From positions 1 to 64,000 of the forward strand of contig JAKUPN010000009.1 in the NCBI GenBank assembly GCA_022449545.1: 64,000 bases of DNA, given 5' to 3'. Position numbers and translations under genes: made by a program. The DNA is from Alphaproteobacteria bacterium (GTDB lineage: Bacteria; Pseudomonadota; Alphaproteobacteria; UBA6615). Every line of letters begins with the position of its first letter. Positions within the stretch are counted from its first letter, which is position 1. A model generated the notes under the pieces. That model made no database searches and had not been told where the DNA came from. It worked only from the letters and a program-made list of their open reading frames with translations. This document shows positions 36,135 to 45,693 of the stretch, piece after piece.

Positions 36135-37126
36135 TTCGCTCCTTCCGCCGGTGAACCGACATCTTGAACGTCAGTGAATGCATCAGACACATCAGGCCAA
36201 GGCGCCTCATGCGCATCAGAAACATAATTGGCTATCAATTCTTTAGCCTGATCTTTGGCTTTATCAATTTCTTCTATAGAAACTCCTTGATCCTTCAACC
36301 AAGTTTCTGTTCTAGGCATTGGCTCATTTTTTAATGCACTTTCAACTTCACTTGGATTTCGATAAAGAGCTTCATCATGAGCATAGTGTCCTTTAAGTCT
36401 GTAGGTCATTGCTTGAATTAATTGTGGACCACTTCCTGCACGGATTTCATCGACAACTCTTGCAGCTGTGCTATCCACTAATAAGAGATCATTGCCATCA
36501 ATAGTGATTGCTGGAATCCCATAGCTTTTTGCCCGAGCTTCAATTCCATCTCCTGCAGTAACAGTTTTCGTAGTCGTAGTTGCAGCAATTTGATTATTCT
36601 CACAAACGAATAAAACTGGCAATTCGTATACCTTTGCCCAGTTTAGAGCTTCCATGAATGGACCCCTGTTGATACCACCGTCACCTATAAAGTTTACTAT
36701 AATCTTATCTTGTTTGAGTAACTTTATCGCCTGCGCAGCACCTACCGAAATTGTACACCCATCAGCTATTACCCCATTTGCACCAAGCATTCCAACGGAG
36801 AAGTCAGCAATATGCATTGAGCCTCCCTTTCCCCCGCTGGTGCCTCCTACTCGTCCAAACAATTCTAACATCATTGCCCTAGGATCAGCCCCTTTGGCGA
36901 TAGAGTGACCATGACCTCTATGATAGCTAGTGAGCAGGTCATCATTACGCAAATTTTCACAGATTCCTACAGCGATAGCCTCTTCACCAATATATTGATG
37001 GACAGATCCTCTTACATTTCCCGCATGAAAATTCTCTGCAGCAGCTTCCTCAAATGCTCTAATAAGAAGCATTTTTTTATACATATTAAATATTCTAGCC
37101 GGCTCATTCGTTTGGACTTGCGCCAC
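36131..37126 (-). CDS. 2-oxo acid dehydrogenase E1 alpha subunit (PDH/acetoin dehydrogenase type), copy 1
   Basis: A 331-residue ThDP-dependent E1 alpha. The ThDP/Mg motif is GDGGINRGPFMEALNWAKVYELP with GDG at 148-150 and NN at 177-178. Further marks are SVHQYIGEEAIAVG, YRGHGH-like SYHRGHGHSIAKG and GKGGSMHIAD. It decarboxylates a 2-oxo acid (pyruvate, branched-chain oxo acid) or oxidises acetoin, together with E1 beta. Its own beta partner (35154-36134) is broken. A close paralogue with an intact beta lies at 39045-41032. No E2 or E3 gene is in the window. Whether this copy still works is unclear; its sequence is intact. Confidence 0.9.
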   Translation of the reverse strand: MAQVQTNEPARIFNMYKKMLLIRAFEEAAAENFHAGNVRGSVHQYIGEEAIAVGICENLRNDDLLTSYHRGHGHSIAKGADPRAMMLELFGRVGGTSGGKGGSMHIADFSVGMLGANGVIADGCTISVGAAQAIKLLKQDKIIVNFIGDGGINRGPFMEALNWAKVYELPVLFVCENNQIAATTTTKTVTAGDGIEARAKSYGIPAITIDGNDLLLVDSTAARVVDEIRAGSGPQLIQAMTYRLKGHYAHDEALYRNPSEVESALKNEPMPRTETWLKDQGVSIEEIDKAKDQAKELIANYVSDAHEAPWPDVSDAFTDVQDVGSPAEGAN

Positions 37127-37259
37127 TCTTTTTTCTCCTTCTTAATACAATATCTATAGCATTGGCTTACGGCTAATTACTGTTAGTATTACTCGGCAGA
37201 TCCATCAGGTAAAGATAAACTAGACATGAAAACTCCATAAGAGAGAAAATGGTGACAAT

Positions 37260-39023
37260 ATGAATAAAAAGACCACTGAGACACTTAGCGGAGATAACGT
37301 GCGCCTCGAGATGTCGGGTGGCGAAGTTCTTGCAGAAATGTTCAAACGTCACAAAGTAGGACCGATGTTTGGAATGGCGGGGTTTCAGCTACTACCATTC
37401 TATGACGCAGTGCGTAATCTGAGCATGGATCATACTTTAATTGCAGATGAAAGAAGCGGAGCATTTATGGCTGATGCCTGGGCTAGAGTCACCTGTCGAC
37501 CAGGCGTATGTGATGCTACACTGGGCCCAGGAGCTACAAACCTGTTAACCGCGCTTACAGAATCTTTAAATGCGGGAATTCCAGTCATAGCAATGATTGG
37601 AGATACTAATCGTGTTCATTCTTGGAAAAACATGACACAAGAGACAAACCAAGTTGAAATGCTTCGCCCAGCTGTAAAAGAAGTCATTAGAGTAGAAGTC
37701 GGCACACGTATTCCCGAGCATGTTAGATACGCATATACGGTGGCAACATCAGGTCGACCAGGGCCAGTTCTCTTAGACGTGCCAGAAGATATATGTCATG
37801 GAGTATTTGAATTCGATGCTGACGACTTATTTATAGATGAATCAACAATAACTTCGCCAGCTATTAGAACGCGACCTAGCTTGGAAGACATTAAAAAATC
37901 TGCTTCGTTACTTTCCAAGGCTAAAAGACCAATAATTCTTGCCGGTGGTGGTGTCCATATATCGCAAGCTCAAGAAGCTCTAACCGCATTTGCAACGGAA
38001 CAGTCAATTCCAGTAGCTCACACTTTATCTGGCAAGGGATCAATAGCTTGCACCGACAAACTTTCTTTGGGCCTATTTGGTAGATATGATCGCACTGCTA
38101 ATCAGGTCATCGATAATAGTGACTGTATTTTAGTAGTCGGTTGCAAACTTGGCGAAATAGCAACCAAACGTTACACTATACCACGCCCTGGTATCCCAAT
38201 AATACACCTAGATATCTATCCTGAAGAAATAAGCAGATGGGCTAAGACAGATATACGGCTTTGGGGTGATGCACGAGAGAGCCTTAATGAATTGCGTGAA
38301 GCGCTTTCCGCAAACTCTGAAAATACTAGAAAGAAAAGAGATTCATACATTAATGAACTTACAAAAGGCAAAGATAAATGGAGGGCAGATGTAAATGCAC
38401 GCCTAACGTCTAAAGAAGAACCAGTTAATATGGCTCGCTTGTGTCATGAGTTAAACAATGTTTTACCCGCAGATTCAATATTAGTTGCCGATGGTGGTTT
38501 TGCAGCTCACTGGACAGGGCTACTGTATGATACAAAACAATCAGGCAGAGGTTTTATAGTAGACAGAGGGATGGCATCAATAGGATATGGTGTCGCTGGT
38601 GGTATTGGAGCACAATTAGCGGCTCCTGAAAAATCGGTTTTTTCCCTGACAGGTGACGGCGGATTAAATATGACTCTGGGTGATTTAGAAACGGCAGCGC
38701 GTCTAAAGGTCCCCCTCACCATGATCGTAGTCAACAATGCGGCCTCAGGATATATAAAGGCTTTACAGCACGCTATGTTTAGTGGCCGTTATCAGTCTTC
38801 AGATCTATCAGATTTGAACTATGCAGATATAGCTGAATCACTTGGATGTAAGGGGATAAGAGTTACTAAACCAAACAAATTAGCTGAAGCCTTTAAAGAA
38901 GCACTATCAGAACGCAATTTGCCTACCCTGATAGATGTAGTTGTTACGCGAGACGCAGCACAAATGCTTCCAGGGGTCGATAACCGATCAGCACCAATCA
39001 AAAAAGGCGACCGAATTGCCTAA
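37260..39023 (+). CDS. acetolactate synthase-like ThDP-dependent enzyme
   Basis: A 587-residue enzyme of the acetolactate synthase/benzoylformate decarboxylase/POX family. The N-terminal Pyr domain has the activating Glu64 in IADERSGAFMADAWAR and the GPGATNLLTAL loop. The middle domain starts around 200, and the C-terminal PP domain has GDGGLNMTLGDLETA near 466 plus the Asn of VVNNAASGYIK. The family decarboxylates a 2-oxo acid and transfers or releases the aldehyde unit. It differs from core IlvB in its surroundings: it is divergent from one E1 pair and 21 nt ahead of another. Formation of an acetoin- or acyloin-like product is possible but unproven. Confidence 0.9.
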   Translation: MNKKTTETLSGDNVRLEMSGGEVLAEMFKRHKVGPMFGMAGFQLLPFYDAVRNLSMDHTLIADERSGAFMADAWARVTCRPGVCDATLGPGATNLLTALTESLNAGIPVIAMIGDTNRVHSWKNMTQETNQVEMLRPAVKEVIRVEVGTRIPEHVRYAYTVATSGRPGPVLLDVPEDICHGVFEFDADDLFIDESTITSPAIRTRPSLEDIKKSASLLSKAKRPIILAGGGVHISQAQEALTAFATEQSIPVAHTLSGKGSIACTDKLSLGLFGRYDRTANQVIDNSDCILVVGCKLGEIATKRYTIPRPGIPIIHLDIYPEEISRWAKTDIRLWGDARESLNELREALSANSENTRKKRDSYINELTKGKDKWRADVNARLTSKEEPVNMARLCHELNNVLPADSILVADGGFAAHWTGLLYDTKQSGRGFIVDRGMASIGYGVAGGIGAQLAAPEKSVFSLTGDGGLNMTLGDLETAARLKVPLTMIVVNNAASGYIKALQHAMFSGRYQSSDLSDLNYADIAESLGCKGIRVTKPNKLAEAFKEALSERNLPTLIDVVVTRDAAQMLPGVDNRSAPIKKGDRIA

Positions 39024-39044
39024 AATATTATTTAAGAGGAAGAG

Positions 39045-40046
39045 ATGAAAGCCAAAAACTCTACCAATTATCCTGATCGCATACTAGAAATGTACAAAAC
39101 AATGACTCTTATTCGTGCCTTTGAAGAGATTGCTGAAGAAGCCTTTGATGCTGGATTAGTTAATGGTTCAATTCATCAATATATAGGCGAAGAGGCCATA
39201 GGAACGGCAGTATGTGCAAACCTAAAAAGAAGCGATTATATTCTCTCAAATCATCGTGGACATGGGCATGCTATAGCAAAAGGTGCTGACCCTGAGGCAA
39301 TGATGAAAGAACTATTGGGAAGAGAAGGAGGGACAAGTGGCGGCAAAGGAGGATCAATGCACATAGCTGACTTTTCTGTTGGAATGTTGGGAGCGAATGG
39401 AGTGCTTGCTGACGGCCTAACTATGGGAGTAGGAGCCGCACAAGCTTTAGTTTTAAGAGAAGAGAACGCAATAGTTGCCGTGTTTGTAGGAGATGGCACA
39501 ACGAATCGCGGCCCCTTCTACGAGGCTCTTAATTGGGCTATGATTTATAAACTGCCAATTCTTTTTGTTTGTGAAAATAATACTTATGCATCTTCCACAG
39601 CAACACAAACTGTAACCGCTGGACCTGGACCAGTTGCACGCGCAGAAGCTTTCGGCATGCCTGCTTTTGATGTGGATGGAAACGATGTCTGCGCCGTGGA
39701 TGAAATAGCTGGCACATTAATTGAAAAAATACGTAATGGTCATGGCCCTCATTTTCTTCACGCACGGACTTATCGGATCAAAGGACATATCTCCCGAGAT
39801 AAAATGCTTTATAGACCAGAGGGGGAAACAGAGGCTCATTTAGTAAATGAACCTCTTCTAAAATGCAAAGATTGGATGATTAAAAACGGTATCAAACAAA
39901 AGGAAATTGATGATATTAGCAGCATGGCTTATGAGCAAATTAAGGAAGCTCTTGAAGCAGCTAAGAATGCACCCTTTCCCGACAAAACACTCACCTATAC
40001 AGATGTGCAGGATCTAGGCAATCCATATCTTGGAGGCAGCTCATGA
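39045..40046 (+). CDS. 2-oxo acid dehydrogenase E1 alpha subunit, copy 2
   Basis: A 333-residue E1 alpha that matches copy 1 at most positions: SIHQYIGEEAIGTA, SNHRGHGHAIAKG, GTSGGKGGSMHIADFSVGMLGANGV, and the ThDP motif from GDG at 149-151 to ENN. An AAGAGGAAGAG ribosome-binding site precedes the ATG. Its stop overlaps the start of the intact beta gene by 4 nt, so the subunits should be made together. It is in the same transcript as the acetolactate-synthase-like gene. The absence of E2/E3 suggests use of shared E2/E3 from elsewhere or an acetoin-type system. Confidence 0.93.
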   Translation: MKAKNSTNYPDRILEMYKTMTLIRAFEEIAEEAFDAGLVNGSIHQYIGEEAIGTAVCANLKRSDYILSNHRGHGHAIAKGADPEAMMKELLGREGGTSGGKGGSMHIADFSVGMLGANGVLADGLTMGVGAAQALVLREENAIVAVFVGDGTTNRGPFYEALNWAMIYKLPILFVCENNTYASSTATQTVTAGPGPVARAEAFGMPAFDVDGNDVCAVDEIAGTLIEKIRNGHGPHFLHARTYRIKGHISRDKMLYRPEGETEAHLVNEPLLKCKDWMIKNGIKQKEIDDISSMAYEQIKEALEAAKNAPFPDKTLTYTDVQDLGNPYLGGSS

Positions 40047-41032
40047 CTAATAACAAAATGACCCATGCCTCAGCAGTACGTGAAGGACTAGCTGAAGAAA
40101 TGAGGCGAGATCCATTAGTTTGGGCATTAGGTGAAGATCTAAGCACGGCTCATGGAGGAACAAGCGCTGATCAATATCGTGGATTAATAGACGAATTTGG
40201 AGAAAAGCGAATTGTAAATACGCCAATTTCTGAAAATACTATAATGGGTGCCGCTGTGGGAGCTGCAGTAGCTGGAACAAGACCCGTTGCAGATTTACGA
40301 ATGGCCGATTTTGCAATGTGTGCAGTTGACGAACTTGTTAATCAAGCCGCTAAAATTCGATACATGTTTGGTGGACAAGCAAGAGTCCCCCTAGTGGTAC
40401 GCCAAGCAATAGGAGTACGTAAAGGTGGGGCAGCTCAACACTCACAATCAACAGAAGCATGGTATATTCATACCCCTGGTCTAGTAGTTGTAGCTCCCGC
40501 AACAGCAGCTGATGCTAAGGGATTGATGAAATCTGCAATACGAGCTGACGACCCAGTTGTATATATGGAGCATAAAGATCTTTGGATGGCTGAGGGTGAA
40601 GTTTCAGAAGACCCGGAAGAATTAGTCGAAATTGGTAAAGCAAGCATAATGAAATCGGGAAGTGACCTAACTCTTGTTTCTTGGTCAAAAATGGCTCTAC
40701 TTTCTCTGGAAGCCGCCAAAATCCTTGAAGTGGATAATATTTCAGTCGAGGTTATAAACTTGCGCAGTCTCTGGCCCTGGGACAAAGACTTGGTCTATAA
40801 ATCGGTCTCCAAAACGGGACGTCTCCTAGTGGCACAAGAATCAGTTCAAGTAGCAGGGTTTGGAGCAGAAATTTCTGCTGACGTGACAGAAAATCTAAAT
40901 GATCAACTAAAAACTCATGTCCGTCGCATAGGAGCGCCAAGAACTCCTGTTCCTTATGCGGAAACAATGGAAAACGAATATCGTGTAACAACAGAACGCA
41001 TTATTGAAAAAGTAAAAGAACTGATGAGTTAA
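40043..41032 (+). CDS. 2-oxo acid dehydrogenase E1 beta subunit, copy 2 (intact)
   Basis: A 329-residue transketolase-type E1 beta subunit. It contains GEDLSTAHGGTSADQYRGL, NTPISENTIMGAAVGAAVAGTRPVADLR, DFAMCAVDELVNQAAKIRYMFGGQ, HSQSTEAWYIHTPGL and VVYMEHK. The segment AEGEVSEDPEELVEIGKASIMKSGSDLT is where the other copy carries its two stops. It forms the alpha2beta2 E1 with the gene it overlaps by 4 nt. The gene ends 9 nt before the convergent racemase-like stop. Confidence 0.94.
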   Translation: MTNNKMTHASAVREGLAEEMRRDPLVWALGEDLSTAHGGTSADQYRGLIDEFGEKRIVNTPISENTIMGAAVGAAVAGTRPVADLRMADFAMCAVDELVNQAAKIRYMFGGQARVPLVVRQAIGVRKGGAAQHSQSTEAWYIHTPGLVVVAPATAADAKGLMKSAIRADDPVVYMEHKDLWMAEGEVSEDPEELVEIGKASIMKSGSDLTLVSWSKMALLSLEAAKILEVDNISVEVINLRSLWPWDKDLVYKSVSKTGRLLVAQESVQVAGFGAEISADVTENLNDQLKTHVRRIGAPRTPVPYAETMENEYRVTTERIIEKVKELMS

Positions 41033-41041
41033 AAAACCCCT

Positions 41042-41713
41042 CTATTGAAAAATAGATTTAAGTTTTCTTACTGCACACTCCGGAGCCGTAAGAATGGGAC
41101 GTTCTGCTATAGTAGAAATTTTTTTGGCTACTCCCCCCATGGAAAATTGACCTAGCATTAAACTATCGCACTCAGTTACTTTTTCTGCAGCTTCAATTAT
41201 CAATGAATCTGAGCCTTCTTCGTCACCATCTAGTATTTTCTGAAACGCTCCTTCTGCAACCTGAGATGTAATAGAAAAATCAAGAGATCTTTCGTCAGTA
41301 TATCTAATAATATCATTCGTTAGAAAACCAAGGGATGATTGGGCACTTGTCACTACACCCAACCTTGGTCCGTGCTTAAGCCCTTCTTCAATCATAGCTT
41401 CAAATGAAGTTAATATTGGAATATCAAAACCCTTTCTTCCTTCTTCAACTAATGGACCAAAAACTGAACCACAAAATATTATACCATCAGCGCCAGTCGT
41501 CTTGCTGTAGCTGAAAAGCTCAGCAATTCTCGCATAGGCCTCATCAGGATACTCTGGGCTTACTGAGAAATCGGGATTAACAAAATCAGCATATAACGAT
41601 TCATCTAACAAACACACTGATGATGCCTCAGGCCACAAAACTGAAAAAGCCTCCCTAACAGCTGGAAAAGCTACATCAACAGGAGAAATTATTCCTATTC
41701 TGATGCGTGACAT
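41042..41713 (-). CDS. aspartate/glutamate/hydantoin racemase superfamily protein with altered second active-site residue
   Basis: A 223-residue protein with the two-lobed Asp/Glu racemase fold. The first catalytic cysteine is Cys81 in IIFCGSVFGPLVEE. In active two-base racemases the second is in an LGC(A/x)GM motif; here the matching stretch reads LMLGQFSMGG, so the position is Gln189. It may be an isomerase/decarboxylase-like member with one cysteine, or non-racemising. It lies 35 nt upstream of nothing conserved but is in line with the NIPSNAP and class II aldolase genes. The substrate is unknown. Confidence 0.8.
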   Translation of the reverse strand: MSRIRIGIISPVDVAFPAVREAFSVLWPEASSVCLLDESLYADFVNPDFSVSPEYPDEAYARIAELFSYSKTTGADGIIFCGSVFGPLVEEGRKGFDIPILTSFEAMIEEGLKHGPRLGVVTSAQSSLGFLTNDIIRYTDERSLDFSITSQVAEGAFQKILDGDEEGSDSLIIEAAEKVTECDSLMLGQFSMGGVAKKISTIAERPILTAPECAVRKLKSIFQ

Positions 41714-41748
41714 TTCAAAATATCTCCAAAAATAATGAGTGACTTTAC

Positions 41749-42069
41749 TTACTGCATTGGTGAAAAAGAAACTGGCTTGAGAATTTTATTTTCCATTTTC
41801 ACTAAAAGCTCTGATGCCTTTAGCTCTTCAATATATTCAAGCCATCCTGGATCCTTATACATCTCCGTTCGACGCCTCTCTCGTTCACCTTGGTTTTCAT
41901 AACGCCATAAATGAACGATTTGGCTTAGATCTCCAACATCACATGTAAACATACCAATAAAGTCTTCAAGATATTTCATCTGATATGGTAAAGCCATTCT
42001 TTCCCAAAGAGACAAAAAATCTCCCGTGCGAGCAGCTTTCGTATAATAAGTACGATGATCAATAATCAT
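41749..42069 (-). CDS. NIPSNAP family protein
   Basis: A 106-residue small protein with the ferredoxin-like alpha/beta-barrel pattern of NIPSNAP: DHRTYYTKAARTGDFLSLWE at the N terminus, LEDFIGMFTCDVGDLSQIVHLWRYEN in the middle, then RERRRTEMYKDPGWLEYI. Such proteins are dimeric alpha-beta barrels of unclear function, often next to catabolic genes. The ATG is preceded by GGGAGGAGGC. It is 35 nt upstream of the racemase-like gene and probably shares its transcript. Confidence 0.88.
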   Translation of the reverse strand: MIIDHRTYYTKAARTGDFLSLWERMALPYQMKYLEDFIGMFTCDVGDLSQIVHLWRYENQGERERRRTEMYKDPGWLEYIEELKASELLVKMENKILKPVSFSPMQ

Positions 42070-42196
42070 AATGCCTCCTCCCTTAGAAGGGTAATCTCAT
42101 TAAAAAACTTCATAACTTAGAGAGCCAGAAGCAAATTTCACTAGTTGAAATATGATAATAAATAAAACATAAGCAGTCGTACTAGCTGTCTTTTAC

Positions 42197-42973
42197 TCAA
42201 TCTTTGTATGAGGGATCAATTTGATCTAAACGACGCAAAAAACCGGGCCAATCAGCACTTCCACGACCAGAATCATGTGACTTCCTTTGTGCTTTATATG
42301 TTTTTAGTACTTCTTCTGAAGGCAAACTAAATTTTGCTCCGGTTGCCTGAAGTCGTAATTGTAGTTCACAAGCATCCGCTATATCACGCATACGAACAAA
42401 CGCATCCCTCACAGATTTTCCGCATGTTACCACACCGTGATTACGCATTAACAAAACGTTTTTATCTCCGATATTACTGGCAATACGTGCGCGTTCTTCT
42501 AAATTTTCTGTTATACCCTCATAGTCGTGATAGCCGATATCTCCGATAAATCGCATTGCAGTCTGAGACACTGGAAGTAAACCATCAGTTTGATTGGCTA
42601 CAGCTATACAGGCTGGTATATGTGTATGATAACAACAGTTCACATCCTTCCGATCTTTCAGAAGCCCTCCGTGCAAGGTAAACCCAGGTCTATTGACATG
42701 CACTGACTCATCGACATCTTTCTGAGTCATATCAACTTTAACAAGATTTGATGCGCTAACTTCATTGTAAAGAAGTTCATGGGCTTTAATTAAAAAATAG
42801 TTTGGTTCATCAGGAACCCTCATAGATATATGATTATAGATACTATCTGCCCAACCATATTCATGCGCCAACCTATAAGCAGCAGCAAGATCAACTCTTG
42901 CCGTCCATTCAGACTCCCCAGCCTGATGACGTAATGAGGGTATATCCCTCAGGTTATCAACATTAGCATTCAA
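42197..42973 (-). CDS. class II aldolase/adducin family protein
   Basis: A 258-residue zinc-dependent aldolase-fold protein (FucA/AraD/adducin N domain). Zinc ligands are visible as His116 and His118 in CYHTHIPA and His179 in LLMRNHGVV. The N-terminal SIYNHISMRVP and the substrate loop LLYNEVSASNLVKVD fit the adducin-like subgroup. Known members cleave L-fuculose-1-P-like substrates or catalyse epimerisation, but many of this subgroup have no assigned reaction. It sits between the FAD-linked dehydrogenase and NIPSNAP genes on the same strand. Confidence 0.9.
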   Translation of the reverse strand: MNANVDNLRDIPSLRHQAGESEWTARVDLAAAYRLAHEYGWADSIYNHISMRVPDEPNYFLIKAHELLYNEVSASNLVKVDMTQKDVDESVHVNRPGFTLHGGLLKDRKDVNCCYHTHIPACIAVANQTDGLLPVSQTAMRFIGDIGYHDYEGITENLEERARIASNIGDKNVLLMRNHGVVTCGKSVRDAFVRMRDIADACELQLRLQATGAKFSLPSEEVLKTYKAQRKSHDSGRGSADWPGFLRRLDQIDPSYKD

Positions 42974-43040
42974 CTTTTTACTTCCAAAGAAAATTGATTT
43001 TTATATTTAATCAGGCTTAGAAAAGTATAATTATTCAATA

Positions 43041-44441
43041 TCAGACACGTAGAACTTTTCCAGGATTCATAATATTTTCTGGATCCAAGGCTTTTTTTAT
43101 ACTTCTCATTAAGCTAACTGCCTCCCCGTGTTCAGCAATCAGGAAATCTATTTTTCCTGCTCCAATACCATGCTCTCCGGTGCATGTGCCCCCCATGGCT
43201 AAAGCCCTTTTAACTATTCGATCATTGCAATCTTTCGCTCTTTTCATTTCTTCTTCATCATCTATATCAACCAGAAATATACTATGAAAATTTCCATCCC
43301 CTACATGCCCAACAATGGGTGCATCAAAGCCGGATTCTTTCGTATCCAGTTCAGTCTCTGAGATACATTCAGCTAACTGAGATATAGGAACACAAACATC
43401 AGTAGAAATACCCTGTTTACCTGGAGCTTGCGCAATACAAGCATGATAGACATCGTGCCTCGCCTGCCACAAATTGTTACGCTCTTCTGTTGAACTGGCC
43501 CACTGAAACGCTGACCCACCAAACTCATCAATAATAGCCCGTACTTGGTTAGTCTGTTCCTCCACATTGGCTTCACTTCCATGAAACTCATAAAAAAGAG
43601 TAGGTTTGGATTCATACTGATCTAGCTTTGAATACTGAATAGTCCAATCCATCATTAAAGAATCTAAAAGCTCTATTCTCGCAACTGGAATGCCGGACTG
43701 TATTGTTAATATAACACTATCAACGGCATCAGCGGTTGAAGGAAATTGGCACACTGCAGAAGTTATTTTTTCTGGAATTCCATGAAGTTTAAGATGAACT
43801 TCAGTTATAACTCCCAGTGTCCCTTCCGAGCCAATGAAAACTCGAGTTAAGTCATAGCCAGCAGAAGATTTCTTTGCCCTGCCACCCGTCCTCACTATTC
43901 TACCATCAGCGGTAACTACTGTAAGGCCGATGACATTCTCACGCATAGTTCCGTATCGGACAGCATTCGTACCACTAGCTCTTGTGGCGGCCATTCCACC
44001 AATGGAAGCATCTGCGCCAGGATCAATGGGAAAGAAAAGACCTGTATCTCTTAGATGTTCATTCAATTGTTTTCTGGTTACACCAGCTTGAACACGACAA
44101 TCAAGATCTTCAGGGTTGACCTCTATTACTGCATTCATCTGCATTAGGTCTATAGTAATTCCACCATGAAGCGCCGTTACATGTCCCTCAACCGAAGTGC
44201 CTGTTCCAAATGGAATTACTGGAGTGCTATAGTTCGCACAAATTTTTACAATTTCAGCAACTTCTTCAGTTGAATTCGGAAAACAAACGGCATCAGGAGG
44301 AAAGGCAGCAAAATAATCTTCTCCATGACCGTGATGTTCCCGAACAGCCATAGTAGTCGTAATTCTATCTCCTAGCAAATTGCCCAAATCTTCAATTACT
44401 TCTGGGTTTACTTCCCTAGGTACTTTAGCAACATCCGACAT
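43041..44441 (-). CDS. FAD-linked oxidoreductase (GlcD / D-lactate dehydrogenase type)
   Basis: A 466-residue VAO/PCMH-family flavoprotein. The FAD-binding N-terminal domain has the PIPFGTGTSVEGH-like motif (PVIPFGTGTSVEGH), IDPGADASIGGMAATRASG and GLTVVTADGRIV. The C-terminal FAD-oxidase C domain ends in GTCTGEHGIGAGK and DPENIMNPGKVL. These are classical for glycolate oxidase GlcD and D-lactate/D-2-hydroxy acid dehydrogenases, which oxidise 2-hydroxy acids to 2-oxo acids. GlcE/GlcF partners are not seen. The product could feed the class II aldolase or E1 enzymes nearby, but this is speculation. Confidence 0.93.
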   Translation of the reverse strand: MSDVAKVPREVNPEVIEDLGNLLGDRITTTMAVREHHGHGEDYFAAFPPDAVCFPNSTEEVAEIVKICANYSTPVIPFGTGTSVEGHVTALHGGITIDLMQMNAVIEVNPEDLDCRVQAGVTRKQLNEHLRDTGLFFPIDPGADASIGGMAATRASGTNAVRYGTMRENVIGLTVVTADGRIVRTGGRAKKSSAGYDLTRVFIGSEGTLGVITEVHLKLHGIPEKITSAVCQFPSTADAVDSVILTIQSGIPVARIELLDSLMMDWTIQYSKLDQYESKPTLFYEFHGSEANVEEQTNQVRAIIDEFGGSAFQWASSTEERNNLWQARHDVYHACIAQAPGKQGISTDVCVPISQLAECISETELDTKESGFDAPIVGHVGDGNFHSIFLVDIDDEEEMKRAKDCNDRIVKRALAMGGTCTGEHGIGAGKIDFLIAEHGEAVSLMRSIKKALDPENIMNPGKVLRV

Positions 44442-44537
44442 AACAGATTCACCTTTATTTGTTTATATCATAACAAGTTCTACTAGTGGGTATTATAAAA
44501 AACATAGCCTCATGTATAATAAACAAGCAAATAATAA

Positions 44538-45572
44538 TTAATCGAGTGTAGGGTCAAGTATCACCTTCCCTATACCGGAACGGCTATCAACTAATGCATG
44601 GGCTTCTGCTGCTTCACTTAACGGCATCACTCGGTCTATTAGTGTTTTTATCTCTTGTTCCCCTGCTAATTTAAGTGCCTTATCTAATCCCCCCGGCTGT
44701 TCACGTGGCTCGCCAATAATTTGAAGCTGAAAAAGATAGAGTTTCCAAAGGTCCAGAGACACTTGACCTCCGGCGTGTGCCCCAGCAGTCACAAGTTTTC
44801 CTTCCCTACCAAGACTGTTAAAAGCACCGTTAAAAAGATCAGGGTCACCTATGTTTTCACAAACTAGTTTCACTCCCTGCCCCTCCGTTATTCGGGAAAC
44901 TTCCTCTGCCAAATCTTGTGATCTATAATTAACACCAAAATCTGCTCCCACCGACATCGCAGCCTCAACTCTCACATCTGCACCAGCTGCGGCTATTACG
45001 TTAGCACCATTTAGTTTTGCCACCTGTACGGCAGCACTACCCAAACCTCCAGCAGCTCCCATAACTAGCACCCAATCATTTTCAGAAATATTTCCAATAC
45101 CCTCTACTTGATTAATGGCGGTGGCTAAATGTCTTCCGATTACAGTCGCATCATAGAATTCTAAGTTATCTGGAATTGAATGGACTACAGAATCAGGAAC
45201 TTTAACATATTCGGCATAACCACCCCAGACATTTACCCCAAGAAAATCAACACCTCCTACTCCTGGTAACTTCACTGCTGACGGATCATCCGAAGGAACA
45301 AAAAGACTACAATAAACACGATCACCAATTTTACAATTTTCTACTTCCTGACCTACTCGCTCAATTACACCAGAAGGATCAACTCCAAGCACATGAGGAA
45401 GCGGAGGAGTGCGAGCATAATTATTAGCTCGCACTTCTAGATCAAGAGTTCGATTAACCGACACAGCCTGTACTTTTACTAAAACATCATTTAGCCCGAG
45501 CTCCGGTGTTGGTATTTCCTCGTACTTAAGAACTTCTGGCCCACCAAACTCATGCATAACTGCAGCTTTCAT
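44538..45572 (-). CDS. NADPH:quinone reductase-like MDR oxidoreductase
   Basis: A 344-residue medium-chain reductase. The GroES-like N domain has VNRTLDLEVRANNYARTPPLPHVLGVDPSG. The Rossmann domain has VMGAAGGLGSAAVQVAKLNGANVIAAA. Zinc ligands are absent. It resembles Qor/zeta-crystallin-type reductases and alkenal reductases. It lies between the GlcD-like gene and the CocE-like gene on the same strand, with gaps of about 100 nt, and may be transcribed with them. It is related to, but clearly distinct from, the one at 25280-26257. Confidence 0.92.
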   Translation of the reverse strand: MKAAVMHEFGGPEVLKYEEIPTPELGLNDVLVKVQAVSVNRTLDLEVRANNYARTPPLPHVLGVDPSGVIERVGQEVENCKIGDRVYCSLFVPSDDPSAVKLPGVGGVDFLGVNVWGGYAEYVKVPDSVVHSIPDNLEFYDATVIGRHLATAINQVEGIGNISENDWVLVMGAAGGLGSAAVQVAKLNGANVIAAAGADVRVEAAMSVGADFGVNYRSQDLAEEVSRITEGQGVKLVCENIGDPDLFNGAFNSLGREGKLVTAGAHAGGQVSLDLWKLYLFQLQIIGEPREQPGGLDKALKLAGEQEIKTLIDRVMPLSEAAEAHALVDSRSGIGKVILDPTLD

Positions 45573-45693
45573 TTCCTACCCCTGTTATAATTGTTTTGTT
45601 ATAACCTTTTCGAACGAAGACTATTAATTTCCAAGTAATAGTGAAAGTAAATGTGAACTGAGGATACTAACCTCAGTTCAAAGAAACTAATCA

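Noticed and set aside
41033-41060. Small hairpin TCTATT-GAAA-AATAGA between E1 beta and the racemase gene as a terminator
   Set aside because: The stem is only six weak pairs and lies partly in the racemase coding end. It may contribute, but it is not convincing.
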